Shown here piece by piece: positions 57,325 to 64,000 of a stretch of 64,000 nucleotides of DNA. Numbering within the stretch: position 1 is the first letter of the stretch; every line of letters starts with the position of its first letter. The stretch spans positions 620,001-684,000 of the forward strand of contig JADKKI010000001.1 of the NCBI GenBank assembly GCA_016720595.1, written 5' to 3'. The notes beneath the pieces are model-generated. The model had not been told where the DNA came from. It searched no databases and worked only from the letters and a program-made list of their open reading frames with translations. Source of the stretch: Myxococcales bacterium (GTDB taxonomy: Bacteria > Myxococcota_A > Polyangia > Haliangiales > Haliangiaceae). The translations under genes and the position numbers were made by a program.

Positions 57325-57711
57325 ATGCGTACCCTGGGGGTCACGGTGCTGCTGCTGTTCGGGGCCGGCTGCCTCGATCAGCTTCCACCCGAGGATCCGC
57401 ACACCCCCGTCGAGAAGCGCGGCGCGTGCACCGCCCTCGAGGGCCTGACCTTCCGCTCCGTCGATCCGGGCGAGTGCGGGCTCACACCGAACGGCGTTGG
57501 CTACTGCACGTGGAGCCTCGCGTTCGAGGCCGTCGATGGGACGAAGAGCCGGTTCACCTGGCAGCACTCGGACGTCGGTGAGTCGGGCCATGTCACCTGC
57601 GAGAACGGTGTCATCCACACCGAGCCCGGCAGCTTCGCGTATCAGGGCATGTTCGACGACGCGAACCTCGATCTGGTCTGGGACACGCGCGCGTACGTCC
57701 CGGCGCCCTAA
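57325..57711 (+). CDS. Small lipoprotein between eutB and eutC
   Basis: A 128-residue lipoprotein (LLFGAGC lipobox) of unknown function. The mature part has four cysteines (GACTALEG, GECGLT, GYCTWS, HVTCENG) and beta-strand character (FRSVDPGECGL, SLAFEAVDGTKSRFTW, GSFAYQGMFDDANLDLVWD). It is encoded against the eut genes: its start is 81 bp from the eutC start (divergent) and its last 4 bp overlap the eutB stop. A CGCTAGAAT box ends 9 nt before the ATG. No link to ethanolamine use can be inferred from the sequence. Confidence 0.68.
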   Translation: MRTLGVTVLLLFGAGCLDQLPPEDPHTPVEKRGACTALEGLTFRSVDPGECGLTPNGVGYCTWSLAFEAVDGTKSRFTWQHSDVGESGHVTCENGVIHTEPGSFAYQGMFDDANLDLVWDTRAYVPAP

Positions 57712-59078
57712 CGGACAGCTTCGACGTCGCCGAACTTCGGGCCCGGTCCATCGCCGCGCCAGATGCCCTTGGCGTCGAGCCACGCATCGAACTCGGGCGT
57801 CGGCCGCTTGCCCACGAGGCGGCGCACCGTCGGGATGTCGTGATAGCTGGTCGATTGGTAGTTCAGCATGATGTCGTCGCCGACGGGCAGCGACATGAGG
57901 TACGTGCAGCCCGCGACGCCGAGCAGGACCTTGAGGCTCTCGAGCTCGTCCTGCGACATCTTCGCGTGATAGGTGAAGCACGCGTCGCAGCCCATCGGCA
58001 GGCCGAGCAGCTTGCCCATGAAGTGATCCTCGAGCGCGGCGCGCGAGATCTGGGGCCCGTCTTCGAGGTACTCGGGCCCGATGAAGCCGACCACGGTGTT
58101 GACGAGGAACGGCTTGTAGCGCCGCGCGAGCCCGTAGGCACGCGCCTCGATCGTCACCTGATCCGCACCGTGATGCGCCGCGCTCGAGAGCGCCGAGCCC
58201 TGACCGGTCTCGAAGTACATCCGGTTCGGGCCCTTCGCCGTGCCGCGCTCCTTCATGAGATCCCAGCCGTCCTGGAGGAGCTGCGCGTTGATCCCGAACG
58301 CCTTGTTCGCCGCCTCGGTGCCGGCGACGGACTGGAACATCAGATCCATCGGGCAACCGAGCTCGATCGCCTTCATCTGCACCGTGACGTGCGAGAGCAC
58401 GCAGTGCTGCGTCGGGCAGTCGTTGCGCTTCAGGAGATCGTCGATCACCTTGAGGATCTCCGCCGTCGACTCGGGCGTGTCGGTCGCCGGATTGATCCCG
58501 ATCACCGCATCGCCGCAGCCGTACGCGAGGCCCTCGCGCGCGGAGGCGAGGATGCCCTGGACGTCGTCGGTGGGGTGGTTGGGCTGGCACCGCGAGGACA
58601 ACCGCCCGGGCAGGCCGAGCGTCGAGTTCGCGCGGACCACGACCAGGCACTTCGCTCCGACCGTCATCAGATCGAAGTTCGACATCAGCTTGCACACGGC
58701 TGCCGCCATCTCGGGGGTGAGGCCAGGGGCCACCGCGCGCAGCGTGGGCCCGGTGGTCTCGATGTCGAGCAGCCACTCGCGGAACTGGCCGACGGTCAGG
58801 TGGCCGATCGCACGGAACGCCTGGTCATCGAGCTCGTCCTCGACCAGGCGGGTGACCTCGTCCTGCTCGTACGGGACCACCGGGTTCTCGCGGAGCTCGC
58901 GCAGCGTCAGGTTCGCGAGCACCGCACGCGCTGCGACGCGCTCGACCGCATCGCGGGCCGAGATGCCGGCGAGGTCGTCACCGCTCTTCGGCGGGTTCGC
59001 CTTCGCGAGCACCTCCTTGACGGAGCCGAACCGGTAGCCCTGGCCCCGGATGGTCGACGCGAGCTGCACGGCGCGCAT
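57708..59078 (-). CDS. eutB: Ethanolamine ammonia-lyase large subunit EutB
   Basis: A 456-residue (beta/alpha)8-barrel subunit that binds adenosylcobalamin and ethanolamine. Landmarks: the N-terminal helical lead-in, RANSTLGLPGRLSSRCQPNHPTDD, GLAYGCGDAVIGINPATD, MKAIELGCPMDLMFQSVAGTEAANKAFG, FETGQGSALSSAAHHGADQVTIEARAYGLARRY and MGCDACFTYHAKMSQDELESLKVLLGVAGCTYLMSLPVGDD. Length and blocks are as in known EutB. It is separated from eutC by ~460 bp and by an opposite-strand gene, an unusual arrangement since eutB and eutC are normally adjacent. Confidence 0.96.
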   Translation of the reverse strand: MRAVQLASTIRGQGYRFGSVKEVLAKANPPKSGDDLAGISARDAVERVAARAVLANLTLRELRENPVVPYEQDEVTRLVEDELDDQAFRAIGHLTVGQFREWLLDIETTGPTLRAVAPGLTPEMAAAVCKLMSNFDLMTVGAKCLVVVRANSTLGLPGRLSSRCQPNHPTDDVQGILASAREGLAYGCGDAVIGINPATDTPESTAEILKVIDDLLKRNDCPTQHCVLSHVTVQMKAIELGCPMDLMFQSVAGTEAANKAFGINAQLLQDGWDLMKERGTAKGPNRMYFETGQGSALSSAAHHGADQVTIEARAYGLARRYKPFLVNTVVGFIGPEYLEDGPQISRAALEDHFMGKLLGLPMGCDACFTYHAKMSQDELESLKVLLGVAGCTYLMSLPVGDDIMLNYQSTSYHDIPTVRRLVGKRPTPEFDAWLDAKGIWRGDGPGPKFGDVEAVR

Positions 59079-59141
59079 CGTACCGAAGAATCCAATCGCC
59101 GGGGGCCAGCGGTCCGAGCGCCGGTGCTAGCGTCGCAGGTC

Positions 59142-60356
59142 ATGGGGAACCGAGCGCAGGTCCGAGTCGTCGCCGTCATCGCTGTCACGCTGGGCGTGGC
59201 CACACTGGGAGGCCTCTCGCCGCGTCTCGCGCTCGCCGGGGAGGTCGATGACTTCGCCGCGGCGCTCAAGGACAGCACCGGCGAGTACACGGCGACCTAT
59301 GTGCTGACCAAGCTCCACACGTTCAAGGTCGGCAAGAAGTGCTGGGCCAAGCTCCCGGACAAGAACGCAGGCGCCGTCCACGCGGCGGGCTTCGCGACGC
59401 GCGATGTCGCGGCCTACGCCAAGGGCGTGAGCGGAGATGACTGGGGGACGATCGAGACCCAGAACAACAACGATCGCGAGGCCAACAAGGCCCTCATCGA
59501 GCCGAAGATCGAGGCCTTCAAGTCGAAGTTCATGTTCAACATCTCCGTCGACGGCGACGATTGTGATGCCAAGAGCAGCGCGCTCTGGCTGAGCTACTGG
59601 ACGACCGTGGCCACCGCGGTGCGGAACTTCCCGCCACCGAGCGGGAAGGCGATCATCAACCTCAACGTCAGCTCGAAGGCGCGCGACGTGCTGGTCGACG
59701 TCAGCAAGGATGGCACCACCTTCACGATCACGGCCGCGAAGGACATCGAGCCCAAGGCGTGGAGCGAGAAGCTCGAGAGGCCGTTCAAGCAGCTCGCTGC
59801 AGGCATCCCGGATGACTTCGCGTACGTCACCAAGGAGGCGACCGGCCGGTATTACACCGCCTGGATCCTGACCAAGCTCCACACGTTCAAGGTCGGCAAG
59901 AAGTGTCGGGCCAAGCTGTCCGACAAGGAGGCCGGTGCGGTCCATGCCGCCACGTTCGCGACCCGCGATGTCTACGAGTACGCGAAGGCCAGCGGCGCGG
60001 AGGACTGGGATGCGGTCGAGGGCCAGAGTGCGAACGAGCCGAAGTTCAACCGCGATCTCGTCGAGAAGGACATGGACAAGTTCAGGTCCCGGTTCTCGAT
60101 CACGATCAACGTCGAGGGCGATGACTGCGATCTCCAGCAGAACAGCCTGTGGCTGCGTTACTGGACCACGATCGCGACGGCGCTGAAGAACTATCCGCCG
60201 AAGGCCAAGAAGGTCGCGATCGTCCTCAACGTGACCTCCAAGGCCAAGGACGTCACGGCGAGCGGGTTCACGTTCACCGCGCCGCGCGACAAGGAAGCCC
60301 CGGCGTGGAGCGACAAGCTCGAGGCGCCGTTTCGCAAGGCCGCGGGCAAGAAGTAG
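59142..60356 (+). CDS. Secreted protein made of two homologous domains
   Basis: A 404-residue exported protein (signal VVAVIAVTLGVATLGGLSPRLALAG) built from two tandem copies of a ~180-residue domain (~35-215 and ~218-400). Both contain LTKLHTFKVGKKCxAKLxDKxAGAVHAAxFATRDVxxYAK, a VDGDDCD/VEGDDCD turn, a SLWLxYWTT helix and a LNVxSKAxDV strand. The two halves are also very similar at DNA level around 59307 and 59870, so the duplication is recent or under gene conversion. The family is not recognised. A TGCTAGCGT box ends 8 nt before the ATG. No downstream partner is evident. Confidence 0.78.
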   Translation: MGNRAQVRVVAVIAVTLGVATLGGLSPRLALAGEVDDFAAALKDSTGEYTATYVLTKLHTFKVGKKCWAKLPDKNAGAVHAAGFATRDVAAYAKGVSGDDWGTIETQNNNDREANKALIEPKIEAFKSKFMFNISVDGDDCDAKSSALWLSYWTTVATAVRNFPPPSGKAIINLNVSSKARDVLVDVSKDGTTFTITAAKDIEPKAWSEKLERPFKQLAAGIPDDFAYVTKEATGRYYTAWILTKLHTFKVGKKCRAKLSDKEAGAVHAATFATRDVYEYAKASGAEDWDAVEGQSANEPKFNRDLVEKDMDKFRSRFSITINVEGDDCDLQQNSLWLRYWTTIATALKNYPPKAKKVAIVLNVTSKAKDVTASGFTFTAPRDKEAPAWSDKLEAPFRKAAGKK

Positions 60357-60431
60357 CTGGCAGGCCGGGCCCGCGTGAACTTCGCGTGAAGCGACGTGCA
60401 CGGCCGCGGCGCCGGCGTAACGCTTCGCCCG

Positions 60432-61679
60432 ATGAAGCGCATCCTCGTGTTGGTGGGCCTGGTGACCGGCTGTGGCGGGGCCGAGCCGAGGGCCGACGTC
60501 GCCCAGCTCGCCCAGACCCCGAACACACCGCAGCAGGTGGCCGAAGCGGCGCCGGCGCTCGCCGCGCTCGCCGCGTCGAAGTTCGACGAAGCGCGGTCTG
60601 CCGCCACCGCGATCCTGACGCGCGATCCGCACAGCTCGCGAGCGGCGGCGGTGCGGGCGATCGCGACCTACCAGGCCGCGGGGCAGGCGGTGATCACGCG
60701 GATCACCGCGATCATGGACGAGGGCGAGGCCCTGAAGGCCCTCGATCACGAGGGCGGGCGCGCTGCGTGGAAGACGTTCCTCGATCAGCTCGATGCGGTG
60801 GATCGCGATCTCGCGATCGTGGCCGCTGATCCCACGTTCTCGCTCGAGCTGTGCCTCGCGTGCTGGGTGCACGACTGGAACCGCAACGGCCATCTCGACG
60901 ACCGGGACCGCAAGCTGTTCGAGGTGGAGTACGACGCGAAGGGCGAGGTGATCGACCAGAGCGATCCGGCGCGCCGCCCGACGTTCCGGTTCGATGTGGG
61001 GGACGCCGAGTGGGCGCGCGCGATGGTCTCGTTCCAGCGCGCCGGCGTGCAGCTGATCCTCGCGTACAAGTGGTCGGAGCTCGACAAGCTGCTCCGGCTC
61101 AGCATCTTCGGGAACACCAAGCTCGCCGACCATCGCCTGACGATCCCGCTGATCGACGCGGGGCGGGTCAAGCATGCGCGCGAGCTGATCCTCGCCGGGG
61201 TCACGCACGCGGACCGCTGCCGCGCGGCCTACCTCGCCGAGACCGATGATGATCGCGAGTGGGTGCCGAACCCGAAGCAGCAGAGTCATCCGATCCCGCT
61301 GCCGATGGACGCCACGATCTACGCGACCTGGGCGGCGGTGACCGGCGACGTGCGGCGGATGCTGACGAGCGAGGAGGGGATCTCGCTGCAGGAGGTGATG
61401 GCGATCGTGGAGCCGAAGGCGGCCGCGCTGATGCCGGACGGGTACGTCGACTTCGGAGCGATGCTCCGCGAGCCGAGCGACATCGTGTTCGATGTCTCGG
61501 ACGAAGCGGAGACTCCGAAGAACGCCGAGAGGATCCTGCGTGGCGTGCTCGGCCACGGCTACCGCACGAAGATGCGGGCCTCGCCGCTCGTCGGGCGCCT
61601 GCGCCACATGAAGGACGAGCTCGAACAGGGCTCGGACACGGCCGGGCACAAGCTGCGCTACCTGCTCTGGCTCAACTGA
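60432..61679 (+). CDS. Lipoprotein with helical repeats
   Basis: A 415-residue lipoprotein (LVTGC lipobox near residue 14). A TPR-like helical region covers ~25-130 (FDEARSAATAILTRDPHSSRAAAVRAIATYQAAG). The remaining part has CLACWVHDWNRNGHLDDRDRKLFEVEYDAKG, where the DWNRNGHLDDRD stretch resembles an EF-hand-like calcium loop (D-x-N-x-N-G-x-L-x-D), and a helical C-terminus. No enzyme motif. The neighbouring genes are secreted or envelope proteins on the same strand. Confidence 0.72.
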   Translation: MKRILVLVGLVTGCGGAEPRADVAQLAQTPNTPQQVAEAAPALAALAASKFDEARSAATAILTRDPHSSRAAAVRAIATYQAAGQAVITRITAIMDEGEALKALDHEGGRAAWKTFLDQLDAVDRDLAIVAADPTFSLELCLACWVHDWNRNGHLDDRDRKLFEVEYDAKGEVIDQSDPARRPTFRFDVGDAEWARAMVSFQRAGVQLILAYKWSELDKLLRLSIFGNTKLADHRLTIPLIDAGRVKHARELILAGVTHADRCRAAYLAETDDDREWVPNPKQQSHPIPLPMDATIYATWAAVTGDVRRMLTSEEGISLQEVMAIVEPKAAALMPDGYVDFGAMLREPSDIVFDVSDEAETPKNAERILRGVLGHGYRTKMRASPLVGRLRHMKDELEQGSDTAGHKLRYLLWLN

Positions 61680-61711
61680 GCCTGGTACGGCCCATGCTGT
61701 AGCTACGTGCG

Positions 61712-62620
61712 ATGTCGAGGTCGCACGCGGTTGCCGGGTTGATGGTCCTCCTCGCCTCCTCGGCGAGCGCAGGAACGTTGGCGAACCCGGTGGTCGGCGG
61801 GACCATGGTGCCGCCGGGGACGTGGCCCGATGCGGTCGCGATCCTGGGGCCGCAGGGCTCGTGTACGGGGACCTTGATCGCCCCCGACGTGGTGCTCACC
61901 GCGGGTCACTGCAAGGGCATCCAGCCGACCGAGGTCGTCGCGAACACCACCAACTACAACGGCGCGGGTGGGCAGCGGGTCGCGATCGCGAGCTTCGAGA
62001 CCTACCCCGAGTACCAGCACACGTTCGATGTCGCGGTGATCGTGCTCGCCGCGCCGATCGTCGGCGTCGCGCCGCGGGCGGTGGGCACCTCGTGCTCCTA
62101 TGCGGCGTTCGCGGACGAGACCATGGTTCACCTCGTCGGGTTCGGGCTGACCCAGCAGGATGGTGGTGGAGCCAACACGTCGCTCCGCGAGGCGATGGCG
62201 CCGGTGCTCGATGCAGCGTGCACGGGTGGCAACGGTTGCCGCACCGGGGCGTTCCCGGCCGGCGAGTTCGTGGCCGGCGGCGGCGCCGGCGACTCGTGCT
62301 TCGGCGACTCGGGCGGGCCGGTCTATCTCGACACCCCTCGCGGCGCGGTGGTGATCGCGGCGGTCTCGCGTGGCCTCGATGACAGCGCCACGCCGTGCGG
62401 CGGCGGCGGCATCTACGTCCGCACCGACAAGGTGATCGCGTGGATCGAGGAGACCACCGGCAGGACGATCGCGAAGGACAGCTGCGAAGACGCCCTCGCG
62501 AGCGAGGACACAGGCGATGCCGACAGCGGTGGCTGCTCGACGAGCGGCGGCACCGGTGGCGCGCTGGTGATCCTGATCGTCACGATCGTCGGTGCGCTGC
62601 GCCGGCGCCGCGTCCGGTGA
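61712..62620 (+). CDS. Trypsin-like serine protease with MYXO-CTERM tail (copy 1)
   Basis: A 302-residue secreted S1-family protease. Signal peptide (AGLMVLLASSASA), propeptide end at VVGGTMVPPGTWP, catalytic His in VLTAGHC, Asp in FDVAVIVL and Ser in GDSCFGDSGGPVY. The C-terminal ~40 residues are a MYXO-CTERM sorting tail: SGGCSTSGGTGG, a hydrophobic helix (ALVILIVTIVGAL) and RRRRVR. Such proteins are thought to be anchored and then released at the surface in myxobacteria. It is in tandem with a second protease and precedes it by 107 bp. Confidence 0.92.
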   Translation: MSRSHAVAGLMVLLASSASAGTLANPVVGGTMVPPGTWPDAVAILGPQGSCTGTLIAPDVVLTAGHCKGIQPTEVVANTTNYNGAGGQRVAIASFETYPEYQHTFDVAVIVLAAPIVGVAPRAVGTSCSYAAFADETMVHLVGFGLTQQDGGGANTSLREAMAPVLDAACTGGNGCRTGAFPAGEFVAGGGAGDSCFGDSGGPVYLDTPRGAVVIAAVSRGLDDSATPCGGGGIYVRTDKVIAWIEETTGRTIAKDSCEDALASEDTGDADSGGCSTSGGTGGALVILIVTIVGALRRRRVR

Positions 62621-62727
62621 GCGTCCGCCTGCCGGCCGGCTGTCCGTGATCCGGCCGGACACGTGCGCGCAACATCGCGAGATCACGCGTGCGTGCGGTG
62701 GCAAGACGGTTGCTCTGACCGCGCCGC

Positions 62728-63747
62728 ATGTCGCGCATCCCATCCCGTGTCTCGTTCCTGCTGCTCCTGTCCCTCGTGTGCTCGCGCTCGCTCGCGGGCG
62801 CGGATCCCGCGCCGCCGATCATCGGCGGCACCACCGCAAAGTCCGGCGCCTGGCCCGATGTGGTCGCCGTGCTCGGTCCGAACGGGGCGTGCAGCGGGAC
62901 CCTGATCGCGCCCGATGTGGTGCTGACCGCCGGGCACTGCGTCGAGATCGAGCCGAAGACGGTGATCGTCGGCACCCTCGATTACAACGTGCCGCATGCC
63001 GGCGATGCGATCGCGGTCAAGTGGTCACGCGCGTACCCGGACTGGGAGCATCGCTACGACGTGGCCGTGTTGGTGCTCGAGCATGTCGCGCGCCCTCGGC
63101 CTCGTGCGATCGCCACGGCATGCCTGGCCAACGAGCGGCTCGCTGCGAAGCGCCCGGTGCAGATCGTCGGCTTTGGCCTGACCTCGCCGAGCGGCACCGA
63201 CGACAATACCGTGCTGCATCAGGCTGCCGTCCCGATCCTCGATGCCACGTGCGGCGCCTCTCCCGGCTGCGAGCCCTCCGTGATCCCCAACGGCGAGTTC
63301 ACCGCCGGCGGGCGAGGGACCGATAGCTGCTTCGGTGACTCGGGCGGGCCCGCGATGCTCGATACCGAACACGGGCCGGTCCTGGTGGGCGTGGTCTCAC
63401 GCGGCCTGTCGCTCCCGGGCGTCCCGTGCGGGAACGGCGGGGTGTACGTCCGCGCAGACAAGGTCGTGGCCTGGGTCCAGGCGGTGACCGGCCGGAAGCT
63501 CGAGCGGGCGGCGTGTCATGGCGCGGGGGATGATCCGGAGGCCCCGGATGTCGAGGACGGCGGGTGCTCCACCGGAGGCGGCGTCGAGCTCGCCTTCGGG
63601 ATCGCGCTGGCCTCTGGTGTGTGGCGGCGGCGGCGTGCGCAGACACGGCCCGAGCCGGGGATCGACGCGCGAACCACGGGAGCGCGCGGCGATGGCAGGT
63701 TCACCGGTACGGCTCGCGCCGCCGGGGGTGACCCGAGTCTGGGCTAG
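62728..63747 (+). CDS. Trypsin-like serine protease with MYXO-CTERM tail (copy 2)
   Basis: A 339-residue paralogue of the preceding protease: signal peptide LLLLSLVCSRSLAGA, IIGGTTAKSGAWPD, His in VLTAGHC, Asp in YDVAVLVL, Ser in DSCFGDSGGPAML. The MYXO-CTERM part is GGCSTGGGVELAFGIALASGVWRRRRAQ, but here a further ~30 residues (TRPEPGIDARTTGARG..) follow the Arg cluster, so the stop may be displaced. The two copies share the GFGLTxxxGxxxNT and SRGL segments and are a recent tandem duplication. Confidence 0.9.
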   Translation: MSRIPSRVSFLLLLSLVCSRSLAGADPAPPIIGGTTAKSGAWPDVVAVLGPNGACSGTLIAPDVVLTAGHCVEIEPKTVIVGTLDYNVPHAGDAIAVKWSRAYPDWEHRYDVAVLVLEHVARPRPRAIATACLANERLAAKRPVQIVGFGLTSPSGTDDNTVLHQAAVPILDATCGASPGCEPSVIPNGEFTAGGRGTDSCFGDSGGPAMLDTEHGPVLVGVVSRGLSLPGVPCGNGGVYVRADKVVAWVQAVTGRKLERAACHGAGDDPEAPDVEDGGCSTGGGVELAFGIALASGVWRRRRAQTRPEPGIDARTTGARGDGRFTGTARAAGGDPSLG

Positions 63748-63765
63748 GTGATACAACTCGCGCCG

Positions 63766-64000
63766 ATGAGCACGAAGATCAAGGTGAAGAACCCTGTCGT
63801 CGAGATGGACGGCGACGAGATGACCCGCATCATCTGGCAGTTCATCAAGGACAAGCTGATCCTTCCGTACCTGGACATCGATCTGAAGTACTTCGATCTC
63901 GGGATCGAGCACCGCGACAAGACGCGCGACCAGGTCACGATCGATTCGGCCAACGCGACCAAGCAGTACGGCGTCGCCGTGAAGTGCGCGACGATCACGC
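63766..64000 (+). CDS. icd: NADP-dependent isocitrate dehydrogenase, N-terminal part (3' cut by window edge)
   Basis: The first 78 residues of a monomer-type or eukaryote-type NADP isocitrate dehydrogenase: [50 protein letters not shown] and [22 protein letters not shown]. The DGDEMTR and DSANATK blocks are typical of the eukaryote-like IDH group (subfamily II), rather than the E. coli Icd type. The gene continues outside the window. A TGATACAACT box ends 7 nt before the ATG and no Shine-Dalgarno is seen. Confidence 0.9.
   Translation, partial: MSTKIKVKNPVVEMDGDEMTRIIWQFIKDKLILPYLDIDLKYFDLGIEHRDKTRDQVTIDSANATKQYGVAVKCATIT

Noticed and set aside
59127..61649. An 840-codon minus-strand open frame over the duplicated-domain protein and the next lipoprotein.
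   Set aside because: Spans two supported plus-strand genes and is a compositional shadow.

Overview
This window comes from a GC-rich chromosome (roughly 70% G+C by eye) that looks like a myxobacterium (Myxococcota/former Deltaproteobacteria). The reasons are: two secreted trypsin-like proteases ending in a MYXO-CTERM-type tail (Gly-Cys-Ser, membrane helix, Arg cluster), many short lipoproteins of unknown function, Ser/Thr kinases with TM-PEGA or long sensor tails, NtrC-type regulators, and a very large set of GTG starts. The exact order or family cannot be read from the sequence; a Kofleriaceae/Haliangiales-like lineage is only a guess.

Layout. 1-0.4 kb: 3' end of a class I fumarase. 0.5-6.5 kb: Hsp70-like ATPase, alpha/beta hydrolase lipoprotein, then a phosphate-type porin / purple-acid-phosphatase-like lipoprotein / TPR membrane protein operon. 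6.6-15.2 kb: Cys-repeat secreted protein, NtrC-type two-component pair, SixA phosphatase, GH1 glycosidase lipoprotein, OmpA/Pal-like lipoprotein and other lipoproteins. 15.2-24.2 kb: a MoxR AAA+ / vWA / TPR-HEAT locus with two unrecognised partner proteins, interrupted by a stand-alone receiver, a DUF1993 protein and a BLUF blue-light sensor. 24.2-40.6 kb: rlmN, ndk, a Ser/Thr kinase translationally coupled to sucCD, lipoproteins, two tandem methyltransferases, and a sigma54 activator with a small pseudo-receiver-like protein. 40.7-48.0 kb: a sigma54-type promoter followed by a six-gene membrane complex of the hydrogenase-4/complex I family whose large subunit lacks the NiFe cysteines (an Ehr-type complex). 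48.0-51.3 kb: decayed DNA with transporter and regulator remnants, an HNH endonuclease of the DUF222 type and a GNAT enzyme. 51.3-55.6 kb: kinase / PEGA-barrel / spinster-MFS operon. 55.7-59.1 kb: ethanolamine ammonia-lyase genes eutB, eutC and the microcompartment shell gene eutL. 59.1-63.7 kb: duplicated-domain secreted protein, lipoprotein, two tandem proteases. 63.77 kb to the end: 5' end of isocitrate dehydrogenase.

Three themes recur. First, at least a dozen starts have a TGnTAnnnT-like box ending 5-9 nt before the start codon and no Shine-Dalgarno sequence, which suggests leaderless transcription. Second, five single-base frame disruptions fall between 42 and 54.2 kb, four of them in the hydrogenase-like operon; the conserved sequence continues in another frame each time, so they look like sequencing indels or very recent lesions. 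Third, TCA-cycle genes (fumarase, sucCD, icd) are scattered singly through the window rather than clustered.

All assignments are from reading the translated sequence and recognised motifs; no database search was possible.
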